Shown one piece after another: positions 8,949-17,669 of a DNA stretch of 62,067 nucleotides. The notes below the pieces were generated by a model. That model saw nothing but the letters and a program-made list of their open reading frames with translations, ran no database searches and was not told the DNA's origin. Numbering within the stretch: the stretch's first letter is position 1; every line of letters begins with the position of its first letter. The position numbers and the translations under genes are program-made. Source of the DNA: HGM04593 sp045630965 (lineage in GTDB: Bacteria; Bacteroidota; Bacteroidia; Bacteroidales; Bacteroidaceae); assembly GCA_045630965.1 (NCBI GenBank), contig JAZQTU010000002.1, positions 1-62,067 of the forward strand, read 5' to 3'.

Positions 8949-10088
8949 TTATCTGTTCTTTATCCAGACAATCATTCTCAACGACATGTCGAAAAAGACC
9001 ATCTTAGCATTAACATTCTGTTCTATATGTCTTTGGGCTTCGGAAAGTTCCTCCATTATACCAAAGATATTATTTTCATTCACGAAAGGTGAAAAACGCA
9101 CCGAGAAGTTGCGTTCCGCCTGTGACATGTACAACATTTCATCGTGACGGAAGTTCATGACGAAATTTTCGCGTATCATGCGCTGGCAATAGTCAAGCAG
9201 ACGTTTCTGACGTTCGCGTCCAAGAGCCGCAACCTGTTCGCTCCAAGCCTTCATCTCGCGTATGTTACGGGCATATGCCACGCGCATCAGTTGCATGAAG
9301 AGTTCGAGATATTGCGCCTTTTCATCGCTAAGCGACAGCAGTTCCTCGGCTTTTTCCCAGTCGCCCCCACTCTGCTGTGCTATAAGCGCAGCATCATCAA
9401 ATGTCAGGCCATAACGTGCCGAAAGCGCATTCTCCATGTCGTTTTTCGCTATTCGCGGAACCTCGACACGCTGTGTACGGCTCAAAATTGTCGGTATTAT
9501 CTTATCAGGTTCTTCCGAAACAAGCAAGAAAAGGGTATCCTTGGGAGGTTCCTCTATAACCTTCAGCAACTTGTTTGAACAAGCCTCTTTCATCTTTTCC
9601 GGCAACCAGATAATGACGATTTTCCAGCCACCCTCGCGCGACTGCATCGACAGCTTATGAAGAATTTCGCTACTCTCGCGCTCATATATCATCGGCTGCT
9701 GATTCTCTACATCGAGCTTTTGCAACCATTCGTCATAACCGAAATAAGCACCCTTTGAGAGCAACTCACGCCATTCGGTTATATAATCGTCGCTGATAGG
9801 AGCTGTATCGCTCGAACTACCCTTTTTCTTTTTTACAGGAAAAACGAAATGCAGGTCGCTATGTATAAACTTATTCAGTTTCACACATGCAGGACATGAG
9901 CCACAAACATCGCCGCTACGGTTACCGCAAAGCATATAGTTGGCAAGAGCGATGGCTATAGCCAACTTGCCGTTGCCACGCGGACCGGTGATAAGCAAAG
10001 CGTGTGCAAGACAGTTGTCATCGACACAACGCTTAAGTTGCTCGACAACCCCTTTTTGTCCTATTATATCCTTAAAGAAAATACCCAT
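8949..10088 (-). CDS. holB: DNA polymerase III delta-prime subunit
   Basis: Clamp-loader subunit that helps place the sliding clamp on DNA. It has an AAA+ fold with the P-loop GPRGNGK at residues 35-41, and a four-cysteine zinc site (Cys54, 62, 65, 68) typical of DnaX/HolB proteins. It also has an SRC-like sequence (LSRTQRVEVPR). Length of 379 residues is usual for Bacteroidales. The start overlaps the metF stop by one base (TAATG), and ricT begins directly after its stop, so metF-holB-ricT-gldH looks like one leftward operon. Confidence 0.92.
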   Translation of the reverse strand: MGIFFKDIIGQKGVVEQLKRCVDDNCLAHALLITGPRGNGKLAIAIALANYMLCGNRSGDVCGSCPACVKLNKFIHSDLHFVFPVKKKKGSSSDTAPISDDYITEWRELLSKGAYFGYDEWLQKLDVENQQPMIYERESSEILHKLSMQSREGGWKIVIIWLPEKMKEACSNKLLKVIEEPPKDTLFLLVSEEPDKIIPTILSRTQRVEVPRIAKNDMENALSARYGLTFDDAALIAQQSGGDWEKAEELLSLSDEKAQYLELFMQLMRVAYARNIREMKAWSEQVAALGRERQKRLLDYCQRMIRENFVMNFRHDEMLYMSQAERNFSVRFSPFVNENNIFGIMEELSEAQRHIEQNVNAKMVFFDMSLRMIVWIKNR

Positions 10089-11041
10089 CAGTAAATTGAC
10101 TTTGCTATATCATATACACTGTCAAAAGCATTGATAGTGTAGAAATGAATACTCGGTACACCATGCTGCATAAGTTCGCGGCACTGCTGTATACCCCATT
10201 CTCGCCCAACCTGCGTTACAGAAGCGTCATCCTTGCATTTAAGAATTTCCGCTACTAGTTCAGCGGGCAAATCAACATGAAATGTCTTTGGCAGGACATT
10301 AAGCTGCGAGAGGCGATGAATAGGCTTTATTCCCGGGATTATCGGTATTGTTATACCCATGGCACGCGCACGGTCCACGAATTCAAAATACTTCTTATTA
10401 TCGAAAAACATCTGCGTTACAGCATATGCGGCACCTGCATCAGCCTTTTGTTTAAGCACAGCAAGATCACTTTCCATATTTGGTGCCTCTTCATGCTTTT
10501 CAGGATAACAGGCTACACCATAAGAAAACAATTCACCACGTTCCTTCATTGGAGTTCCGTCAACAAAGAAACCCTCATTGAAACGGTTAACCTGCCTTTG
10601 CAAATCAATTGCATGCTTGTTGCCACACTTGGCCGGTGCTGTATTTGCGTCACCCTTACACTTGTCACCACGCAAGACAAGAATATCTGTTATGCCTGAC
10701 AGCTGCAAGTCAATAAGTACATATTCTGTATCCTCCAGCGTATAGCCATTGCAGAGAATATGCGGAACCACAGGCACGCCATAACGGTGATGTATAGCTG
10801 TAGCCACAGCAACAGTACCAGGACGACGGCGTATAGTGCCGAGCGAAAACATACCGTTGCCCATATCCTTATATACAGGCTCACTATGGTGAGTAGTGAT
10901 ATTTATGTAGCCGGGGTTGAATTCCATGAGCCTGTCGATATTGCCGAAAAGGCCATTAGTACCCACACCTTTCAGCGGAGGTAGCACCTCAAACGAAAAG
11001 GCTGTCTTTGATGATGAATTTATATAATCTATTACTCGCAT
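10088..11041 (-). CDS. metF: methylenetetrahydrofolate reductase
   Basis: Reduces 5,10-methylene-tetrahydrofolate to 5-methyl-tetrahydrofolate with FAD, supplying methyl groups for methionine synthesis. A TIM-barrel enzyme of 317 residues. Visible family marks are the early SFEVLPP strand with the conserved Glu18, the LVLRGD segment, YPEKHEEAP, and QMFFDNKKYF. It heads the leftward holB operon. A candidate -7 box sits at 11093-11100, about 50 bases upstream of the ATG. I looked for a SAM or cobalamin riboswitch in the short leader and saw none. Confidence 0.95.
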   Translation of the reverse strand: MRVIDYINSSSKTAFSFEVLPPLKGVGTNGLFGNIDRLMEFNPGYINITTHHSEPVYKDMGNGMFSLGTIRRRPGTVAVATAIHHRYGVPVVPHILCNGYTLEDTEYVLIDLQLSGITDILVLRGDKCKGDANTAPAKCGNKHAIDLQRQVNRFNEGFFVDGTPMKERGELFSYGVACYPEKHEEAPNMESDLAVLKQKADAGAAYAVTQMFFDNKKYFEFVDRARAMGITIPIIPGIKPIHRLSQLNVLPKTFHVDLPAELVAEILKCKDDASVTQVGREWGIQQCRELMQHGVPSIHFYTINAFDSVYDIAKSIY

Positions 11042-11092
11042 TGAATACTATTATAGTGCAAACGCAGCCCACTGCCGCATAATATAATTATA

Positions 11093-11100
11093 CAAAAATA
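11093..11100 (-). promoter_or_regulatory. candidate -7 box for metF
   Basis: Read on the minus strand this is TATTTTTG, an exact TAnnTTTG match, about 50 bases before the metF ATG. No clean TTTG occurs at the expected upstream distance, only a T-run near 11114-11119, so the promoter call is moderate. Confidence 0.4.
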
Positions 11101-11240
11101 ATGCAACGAGTTGAAAAAACCTATCTTGCAGTGCAACTTTTACTTACAAAAGCAAATTTTATGTCATTTTTAGAAATTACAGAAATTGTAGGTTGCAATG
11201 CTCCCTGATATAAATGAACCGGACTACCACCTTTGGATTT

Positions 11241-11273
11241 TTAACAAAAGAGGAACAGCAAAAGCTGTTCCTC
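11241..11273 (-). terminator. rho-independent terminator after the PepSY-like pair
   Basis: A perfect 10-base-pair stem, GAGGAACAGC paired with GCTGTTCCTC, with a 4-base loop at 11260-11263. On the minus strand it is followed by TTTTGTTAAAAA, so it terminates the leftward genes ending at 11298. Between here and metF (11042-11240) I see only the metF promoter candidate and no convincing small gene. Confidence 0.8.
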
Positions 11274-11297
11274 CACACACTATATATAAAACCTGCA

Positions 11298-11723
11298 TCA
11301 TTGCTGTATATTTCCGTCAGGCAAGGCATAGACCGTTTTTTCGAGTTCACCTCTCTCAAGTTCAAGCTTATAGAAATCCCCTTCGGGACGCTGGACATAA
11401 TCGGCATCATCTATTCTGTAACCGGGATATGCCTGTTCAACACTATTCTTGACGGCATCAGGTAAAGTAAGGACCTTTACATCCCAAGTTGTATATACCC
11501 AATTGTCATTCTTGTCAAAATAGACATCTTTAATGCGCGCATCATGATGTATCTCTACTTCAAACAGTCCATTGTCACTATAATCGGTCTCCCTTATTGA
11601 AGCTCCCCGGTACTGTTTGTTTATATAATTCTGAACCGTATCATTTATTGGGAATTCATACCTGTCATTGTTACATGCTATAACAGACAGAAGTAATATT
11701 ATTATCGTTATCATTTTTTTCAT
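11298..11723 (-). CDS. PepSY-like lipoprotein (DUF2874 type)
   Basis: Small exported protein with two PepSY-like repeats, a fold seen in Bacteroidota proteins of unknown function (the DUF2874 group). The start at 11723 gives a short signal peptide with lipobox VIAC, so Cys17 would be the lipidated residue; an in-frame ATG at 11741 would add six residues. The mature part has two alternating helix-strand units, each with a YP or QY-type helix (VQNYINKQYRGA, VKNSVEQAYPGY) followed by charged strands. The product is about 141 residues. It lies 25 bases after the related gene at 11749 and before a good terminator, so the pair is one transcript. The ligand is unknown. Confidence 0.75.
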   Translation of the reverse strand: MKKMITIIILLLSVIACNNDRYEFPINDTVQNYINKQYRGASIRETDYSDNGLFEVEIHHDARIKDVYFDKNDNWVYTTWDVKVLTLPDAVKNSVEQAYPGYRIDDADYVQRPEGDFYKLELERGELEKTVYALPDGNIQQ

Positions 11724-11748
11724 GTTTGTCGTGAAATTCATTATATAA

Positions 11749-12189
11749 TCAGTTATCGATATCTATTATTTTGCAATCACTGTTGAAGGTCAACTCATAA
11801 CGGTTTGACAATTTCACTTCATAATTGCCACGGTCGCGCTCAATCTTAAGCACCTTTACACCGGCATAATTCTTTGCAATATATTCTCTGATTGCCTGTG
11901 GAACAATAGCTGAAGGAACTTCACCATATCTACAGTCAACCTCTTTCCATACACCCTTTGTTGTAAATTCAAGTTTAGTACCATCAGCAAGCACCACCTC
12001 GTATGAGCGCTCAAAGAAATCACGCTCCAGTTTTGCATAAGTAAGTTCCACACCTGCAAAATAGTCATTGATAAACTGCTGTGACTGTACCGGCAATTCG
12101 CTCTTTGTTACCAGTTTGTCATTATCAGCTGAAACGTTAGAAACACCAAAAGTAAAAATCGCTGCAAATACAAATAAAATCTTTTTCAT
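11749..12189 (-). CDS. secreted PepSY-like protein (DUF2874 type)
   Basis: A 146-residue periplasmic protein with a standard signal peptide (cleavage likely after VSA near residue 21) and no lipobox. It contains two PepSY-like units: one around SQQFINDYFAGVELTYAKLE and one around IREYIAKNYAGVKVLKIERD, each helix followed by strands rich in charged and aromatic residues. It is related in layout to the lipoprotein encoded just downstream, suggesting an old duplication. Function in this family is unknown; the fold has been compared with beta-lactamase inhibitor protein. Confidence 0.78.
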   Translation of the reverse strand: MKKILFVFAAIFTFGVSNVSADNDKLVTKSELPVQSQQFINDYFAGVELTYAKLERDFFERSYEVVLADGTKLEFTTKGVWKEVDCRYGEVPSAIVPQAIREYIAKNYAGVKVLKIERDRGNYEVKLSNRYELTFNSDCKIIDIDN

Positions 12190-12317
12190 AATATTCTTTC
12201 TTTAGTAATTATACACTGAACAAAACTGTTGCCTTTTTAGTTTGCAAAGCCTGTTTCCTCTTGTTTACATTGCAAAGATTAAATACAAAACTGAAATGAA
12301 TTTGAAATTTTCATCTA

Positions 12318-12351
12318 TTTGAAGTTTTTTTTGAAAGAAATTATAATTTTG
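12318..12351 (+). promoter_or_regulatory. promoter of the phosphopantetheinyl transferase gene
   Basis: TTTG at 12318-12321, a 22-base spacer, and TAATTTTG at 12344-12351. Only eight bases separate the -7 box from the ATG at 12360, so the transcript would have almost no 5-prime leader. The 12190-12343 stretch is AT-rich and must also hold the leftward promoter of the PepSY-like pair, but I see no clean box for that one. Confidence 0.6.
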
Positions 12352-12359
12352 TCTTTTGA

Positions 12360-12953
12360 ATGCCACAAATATATTTTGAGAATATAAAAAGAAACTGCAA
12401 TGCAGATATATATTTCTGGAACATTGTGGAAAATTGCGATGAGTTATCGGAACTTATCGCTGACAACGGCATGCTTCTGTCCGAAGCAAAGAAGCGCTTC
12501 AAGTCTAATGCCAGACAACGCGAATGGCTTGCCACACGGGCACTTCTACGGCAAACGCCACATAATGGAAAAGAGATTCTCTACCATGCGAACGGGCAGC
12601 CATACATTGCAGACAAGCATATAAGTATAAGCCATACAAAAGATTATGCAGCCATAGCAGTTTTTGATACTCCTGTAGGCATTGATATTGAGAAGATTGA
12701 TAGGAAAGCACAAACAGTAATCAAAGCAATACTCCAGCCTCACGAGAAGGTTGAGATACCTGAAGAAGCCTTGGATATCTGGACAGCCAAAGAAGCAGCA
12801 TTCAAGATGTCACCGCAAAAAGTCTCTGTACTTAAAGATATTTTTGCAGAGAAGAACGCCTGCGGATATAATATAACATACCCCGACGGTTCAACAGCAA
12901 CATGCAGCATATTCAAAACTGAAGAAATAATACTTGCAATTTGTATAGAATAG
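12360..12953 (+). CDS. 4-prime-phosphopantetheinyl transferase (Sfp/AcpT superfamily)
   Basis: Transfers the phosphopantetheine arm of coenzyme A to a carrier-protein serine. The two magnesium and CoA-binding motifs are present: GIDIEKID from residue 107 (Asp109, Glu111) and WTAKEAAFK at residues 141-149 (Lys144, Glu145, Lys149). The upstream SISHTKDYAAIAV matches the family's third motif. The 197-residue length is nearer to the pseudo-dimeric Sfp type than to the 120-residue AcpS. No carrier protein or synthase is adjacent, so the substrate cannot be named. The stop codon lies inside a terminator hairpin shared with the convergent RND pump. Confidence 0.88.
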   Translation: MPQIYFENIKRNCNADIYFWNIVENCDELSELIADNGMLLSEAKKRFKSNARQREWLATRALLRQTPHNGKEILYHANGQPYIADKHISISHTKDYAAIAVFDTPVGIDIEKIDRKAQTVIKAILQPHEKVEIPEEALDIWTAKEAAFKMSPQKVSVLKDIFAEKNACGYNITYPDGSTATCSIFKTEEIILAICIE

Positions 12954-12985
12954 GAATGAGTGATTTGTCACTCATTCCTATTCTA
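12946..12985. terminator. bidirectional terminator containing two stop codons
   Basis: A perfect 18-base-pair inverted repeat (12946-12963 and 12968-12985) with the 4-base loop TTTG. The stop codon of the rightward transferase gene (TAG, 12951-12953) and that of the leftward RND gene (TAG, 12983-12985) both fall within the stem. It lacks long T-runs on either side, so it may work as a stabilising or Rho-assisted structure as much as an intrinsic terminator. Confidence 0.7.
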
Positions 12986-15900
12986 TGCGATATTCTTGCG
13001 TACCAGCCAACGATATACGACTGGTATTATATAGATATTCAATAATGTAGAGGAGAGCAAACCGCCAAGTACGACAACAGCCATTGGACTCTGTATTTCA
13101 TTTCCTGATGCAGAACCATTCAGTATCATTGGTACAAGTGCCAAAGCTGAAGTAAATGCAGTCATAAGAATTGGTGTCAAACGGTCGAGAGAACCGGCAA
13201 TAACAGCCTCATCAAGTAAAATCCCTTTACTACGCAAATGTTGGTAACGTGAAACAAGCAATATACCGTTGCGTGTAGCTATACCGAAAAGTGTTATAAG
13301 TCCTATTATCGCCGGGATACTCATTACTGCCGATGTTAAGTATGTAGCAAGAATACCGCCAATCAATGCCAGAGGCAGATTCAGCAAAACCACAGCCGAA
13401 AGTGAAGTACTCTTGAACTCGCTGTACAACAAAACAAAAACAACAAGTATTGCCAATACAGTTGTAAGCCATAATGTCCTTGAAGCCGATTCGGCACTCT
13501 CGAACTGACCGCCATATTCAAGACGGTAACCCTCATTCAACGACAATTCATTCTCAAGGTATTCAGCCACACGTTCAACAGTACCGGCCACATCACCACT
13601 TGCAATATTTGCCGAAACGACAACCTTGCGTTGCACATTTTCGCGGCTGATACTTCCAGGACCACCTACCGAAACAATAGACGCAACATCATCAAGAGCG
13701 ACCTTACCTTCAGGTGTATCTATAAGCGCACGCTTGACACCATCTATACTTTCAGTATAATCCTTGTTAAGACGTATTATAAGGTCAAAACTACGTTCAT
13801 TCTCATATACACTACCCACCTTCTTGCCGGGGAATGCCGCTTCAACAAAACCATTGAATTCTGCCATGGTTATACCATAATATGCAAGCTTTTCCCTGTC
13901 GGCACGTATCTGCAACTGCGGAGTCTCAACCTGTTGTTCAACATTTACGTCAACAACTTCCGGGAAAACGTCCAACAACTCCTTTATTTCCGTTCCTTTA
14001 CGGAATAAAGTACTCAAATCTGGTCCGAAAATCTTTATAGCCAAATCAGCCTGTGTTCCCGACACCATATGGTCGATACGGTGTTCTAGTGGCTGACCTA
14101 CCGATGTTACAACACCGGGGATTGTTGCAAGGCGAGCACGCACATCTGCCAGAAATTCAGCCTTACTGCGCTTTGAAAGTTTGAAGTTGACATCAATTTC
14201 AGCACCGTTTGATGTTTGTGAATGCTCATCAAGTTCACCACGTCCTGTTCGTCGCGCAGTACTCTCAACCTCAGGTATCTGCAATAGTTCATTTTCTATT
14301 GCCGCACCCAACCTGTTACTCTCTTCAAGCGACACGCCCGGACGTGAAACCGCAGAGATTGTCAAGGCCTTTTCATTGAATTCAGGCAAGAAACTGCGTC
14401 CCATGCCGGTAAACAATACAAGACAACCTACAAACAATAATACCACTGCACCTACCACAATCTTCGAATGCAGAAGCACCCATTTCAAAGAAGCGTTGTA
14501 TTTCCCGAGCAACCATTTATCAACCCAACTCTTCTTCTCATTCTTTGTAAGGTATCTATCATCGGAAAGCATCAGCTTGCAAAGCAAAGGCGTTACCGTC
14601 ATTGCAACTATAAGAGACATGACAAGAGCTATCAGATAAGCTATGCCAAGAGGCTTGAGCATACGTCCTTCAAGACCACTCAAGAAAAACAACGGCATAA
14701 ATGTCACCATTATTATCAGCGTTGCATGTATTATGGAAGCACGGATTTCCGACGAAGCCTCAAAAACTATACTCAATGCCGGTTTGCGCTGTTCTATTGG
14801 AAGCGCATGATTTTCACGCAGGCGCTTATAGACATTCTCAACGTCGATTATCGCATCATCTACAAGTGAGCCTATAGCAATACACATTCCTCCCAGAGTC
14901 ATGGTATTTATATCCATCCCCAATAGGTAAAGGACAATGACAGTACCCAACAGAGACAATGGAATAGCCAATAGTGATATTACTGTTGAACGTATGCTTG
15001 TAAGGAATAGAAAAAGTACAAGAATTACACATACTGCACCCTCGATAAGTGAACTTCCCACATTATTGACCGATGCTTGTATGTAATCGGCCTGACGGAA
15101 TATTTTTGTATCGAGGGTAACATCTGCCGGTAAAGATTTCGCGATGCTTTCAATATTACGTTCAATATTCTGTGTGACACTTAGTGTATTTATTCCCGGC
15201 TGTTTTGATATTGAAAGTATCACTGAAGGAGTAGCATTCTGCGATGCATATCCCTGTTTTACAGCCGGCGCTATGACAACATCGGCAACATCGGCAACAC
15301 GCACAACCGTTCCGCCATTACGCTTAACGACAGTGCTTCCAAGCTCTTGGACATCATTACTGCGCCCCATGCCACGAAGGTTGTATTCATTACCGAAGTC
15401 ACGTACTACACCGGCACCGATATTCACGCTCATTGCTTCCGCTGCACTCTCAAGTTCACTCATTGAAACGCCATACATCTCCATACGGAGTGGATCGGCA
15501 AGTACCTGATACTGCTTGTAGTCACCACCTATTATGGTTACATTGGAAACACCCCCTGTAGCAAGTATAGCGGGCTTTATTATCCATTCGGCAAGCGTAC
15601 GTAATTCCATCATTGAAGTACTGTCAGACTGCATACCGATGAACATTATTTCACCCATCACGCTTGACTGAGGAGCAAGCATTGGAGTAATACCAGATGG
15701 TAACTGCCCCGACAACAGGCTCATTTTTTCACTTATTACCTGACGGGCACGGTATATATCCATTCCCCAATCGAACTCAACCCAGACGAATGAGAATCCT
15801 TGGGATGACGAAGAACGCACCCTGCGCACATTCGTTGCGCCGTTGACTGCTGTCTCAATCGGGAATGTAACAAGACGCTCAACCTCTTCAGGTGCCATAT

Positions 15901-16063
15901 TCGAAGCGTCAGTAAGTATTACAACAGTTGGCATTGTAAGGTCTGGAAAGACATCAACCTCAATTTTCTTTGCCGAATATATACCACCAACCGTCACCAG
16001 CACAACCGCAAGCAAGACCAGCAGTTTATTGTTCAAGGAGAATTTAATTATTCTATTAAGCAT
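12983..16063 (-). CDS. RND heavy-metal efflux pump, CzcA/CusA family
   Basis: Inner-membrane proton-driven transporter of the heavy-metal RND group, 1026 residues with the usual 12-span plan and two large periplasmic loops. The fourth membrane segment reads AIGSLVDDAIIDVEN, with Asp402, Asp403 and Glu409. This keeps the second Asp and the Glu of the proton relay but has Ala where divalent-metal pumps such as CzcA have the first Asp. The periplasmic cleft region shows no cluster of methionines of the Cu(I)/Ag(I) type. The substrate is therefore not clear; I infer a metal from the histidine-rich partner encoded 12 bases upstream. No outer-membrane channel gene is adjacent. Confidence 0.9.
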   Translation of the reverse strand: MLNRIIKFSLNNKLLVLLAVVLVTVGGIYSAKKIEVDVFPDLTMPTVVILTDASNMAPEEVERLVTFPIETAVNGATNVRRVRSSSSQGFSFVWVEFDWGMDIYRARQVISEKMSLLSGQLPSGITPMLAPQSSVMGEIMFIGMQSDSTSMMELRTLAEWIIKPAILATGGVSNVTIIGGDYKQYQVLADPLRMEMYGVSMSELESAAEAMSVNIGAGVVRDFGNEYNLRGMGRSNDVQELGSTVVKRNGGTVVRVADVADVVIAPAVKQGYASQNATPSVILSISKQPGINTLSVTQNIERNIESIAKSLPADVTLDTKIFRQADYIQASVNNVGSSLIEGAVCVILVLFLFLTSIRSTVISLLAIPLSLLGTVIVLYLLGMDINTMTLGGMCIAIGSLVDDAIIDVENVYKRLRENHALPIEQRKPALSIVFEASSEIRASIIHATLIIMVTFMPLFFLSGLEGRMLKPLGIAYLIALVMSLIVAMTVTPLLCKLMLSDDRYLTKNEKKSWVDKWLLGKYNASLKWVLLHSKIVVGAVVLLFVGCLVLFTGMGRSFLPEFNEKALTISAVSRPGVSLEESNRLGAAIENELLQIPEVESTARRTGRGELDEHSQTSNGAEIDVNFKLSKRSKAEFLADVRARLATIPGVVTSVGQPLEHRIDHMVSGTQADLAIKIFGPDLSTLFRKGTEIKELLDVFPEVVDVNVEQQVETPQLQIRADREKLAYYGITMAEFNGFVEAAFPGKKVGSVYENERSFDLIIRLNKDYTESIDGVKRALIDTPEGKVALDDVASIVSVGGPGSISRENVQRKVVVSANIASGDVAGTVERVAEYLENELSLNEGYRLEYGGQFESAESASRTLWLTTVLAILVVFVLLYSEFKSTSLSAVVLLNLPLALIGGILATYLTSAVMSIPAIIGLITLFGIATRNGILLVSRYQHLRSKGILLDEAVIAGSLDRLTPILMTAFTSALALVPMILNGSASGNEIQSPMAVVVLGGLLSSTLLNIYIIPVVYRWLVRKNIA

Positions 16064-16075
16064 AACGGAAATCTT

Positions 16076-17638
16076 TTAATGGACATGACCTGCGTGAGGA
16101 TCAAGAGCTGCTGCTCCTTGTGACAATTTAAGTACTACAGCTCCCTTTGTAACTACACGTTCTCCAGCATGCACACCGCTAAGTACCTTAACCATAAGAC
16201 CATCCGTTGTACCAACAGCAACACTGCGTTTTTCAAATGACACCGGATTGTTCTGTACAAATACAAAGTAGTTGCCCATCTCCTCTACTATTGCCGAACG
16301 TGGCACTACTACATTTTCTGCGCAACTCTCTTCCGAAACAAGATACAAGGTAACAATACTACCTGGCACAACACCGTCTATAGAAGCAGTCAAAGTCACC
16401 GGTATCATATTGCATTCGTTTACAGAAGAGCCCACGGCAATCATTCCTCCACAAACATCATTGAACGAAAATTTCTCACCCGACGGCAATTCAATATTGG
16501 CACTTTTTATGTTACGCAACTGCTGCGCATAGCGCACAGGCAATTCCGCAACTATATTCACTTTGCCATCACGCTGTATCATCGCCAATGGGGTTCCGGG
16601 CTGAACATAGTCACCATTAGCAACAAAAAGATTTGCCACGTATCCTTCAAAAGGCGATCGCAAGCACACTTTACCGTCACCAAAGCTACGTTGCATACTT
16701 ATATAACGCGCCTCAGCACGGTTGTATGCAGCTTCTGCAGCCTGATACTCGCGTTCAGAAACAATCTTATCTATAAAAAGAAGTTTTTTTCGTTCATAGT
16801 CTGCTTTGGAAAGGATATACTCGCTTTCCGCTTCGGCATATTTCACAGCCGCATCATTGTCGGTAACATCACCACCCTCAAGATAAAACAACTGTTCGTC
16901 AGCCATAACATTCCTGCCAGCAACGACATTTCCTGCAAACTGCACTTTCCCGTTTGTAGTTGCCACAATGGTTGTAAAGTTTTCGGGCAGAGACTCAACC
17001 TTTGCTGCAACTTTTACTACTCCGTCAAAAGAACTTTTGACAGCTACGGCTGTTGCAAAATCGATTTTCCAACTCTGTTCCTTACTGAATGATATATCGC
17101 CCGGCTTGCTTTCAGTAACTATGCCGTGGCCAGGATGTGCATCACCATGAGCATGGGCATGGGCATGAGGGGTCACATGATTATGTCCTTCATGATTATG
17201 ACCAGAATTGTCACCATGATCATGAGTACATTCATTATGCGCATCATGTACTTCAACGTCAAAATGAGCATGCTCACCAGCTACATCAACATACATCATG
17301 CCATGACCAGCAGCATCGGGTACGAAATCAAAATGATATACACCCTTATGCTCCGCTTTAGCCGTAGCAACAAGGCGCTTTCCTCCTACATTGAGGAGCA
17401 CATTTGCACTGTCAGCCTCCAAAGGTTTGAAATTTTCAACATTTGTCACGTACAATGTAACGCATGCCTTTTTACCTGCCTCAAGTCCTTCATGCTGCAA
17501 AAAAAGTTCCGCATTATCTGTGTATGCCGTAAACGAATGGAAATGATTATGGTCATGCTTTTCATCATTCACTTTGTGGATATGCCCTCCACATGACATG
17601 ACAGCAAATAGTATCACCGAATAAAATATCTTTTTCAT
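16076..17638 (-). CDS. RND efflux periplasmic adaptor, histidine-rich lipoprotein
   Basis: Membrane-fusion protein linking the RND pump at 12983 to an outer-membrane channel. Signal peptide with lipobox VMSC (Cys16). Two histidine-rich segments stand out: residues 19-34, and residues 131-172 with 14 histidines in 42 positions, likely metal-binding. After this come the barrel-sandwich (lipoyl-like) domain, a helical hairpin (KYAEAESEYILSKADYERKK...), and beta-barrel segments, as in CusB/CzcB. Length of 520 residues exceeds the usual 380-410 because of the N-terminal metal region. Gap to the pump gene is 12 bases, so they are co-expressed. The upstream neighbour ends 31 bases away. Confidence 0.9.
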   Translation of the reverse strand: MKKIFYSVILFAVMSCGGHIHKVNDEKHDHNHFHSFTAYTDNAELFLQHEGLEAGKKACVTLYVTNVENFKPLEADSANVLLNVGGKRLVATAKAEHKGVYHFDFVPDAAGHGMMYVDVAGEHAHFDVEVHDAHNECTHDHGDNSGHNHEGHNHVTPHAHAHAHGDAHPGHGIVTESKPGDISFSKEQSWKIDFATAVAVKSSFDGVVKVAAKVESLPENFTTIVATTNGKVQFAGNVVAGRNVMADEQLFYLEGGDVTDNDAAVKYAEAESEYILSKADYERKKLLFIDKIVSEREYQAAEAAYNRAEARYISMQRSFGDGKVCLRSPFEGYVANLFVANGDYVQPGTPLAMIQRDGKVNIVAELPVRYAQQLRNIKSANIELPSGEKFSFNDVCGGMIAVGSSVNECNMIPVTLTASIDGVVPGSIVTLYLVSEESCAENVVVPRSAIVEEMGNYFVFVQNNPVSFEKRSVAVGTTDGLMVKVLSGVHAGERVVTKGAVVLKLSQGAAALDPHAGHVH

Positions 17639-17669
17639 AGTATATCTTTATTTCCCCACAAACGGGTAA

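Noticed and set aside
11041..11075. TATAAT-like sequence near metF as a sigma-70 promoter, and a possible riboswitch in the leader
   Set aside because: Bacteroidota promoters use TAnnTTTG; the leader is too short and lacks conserved riboswitch cores.
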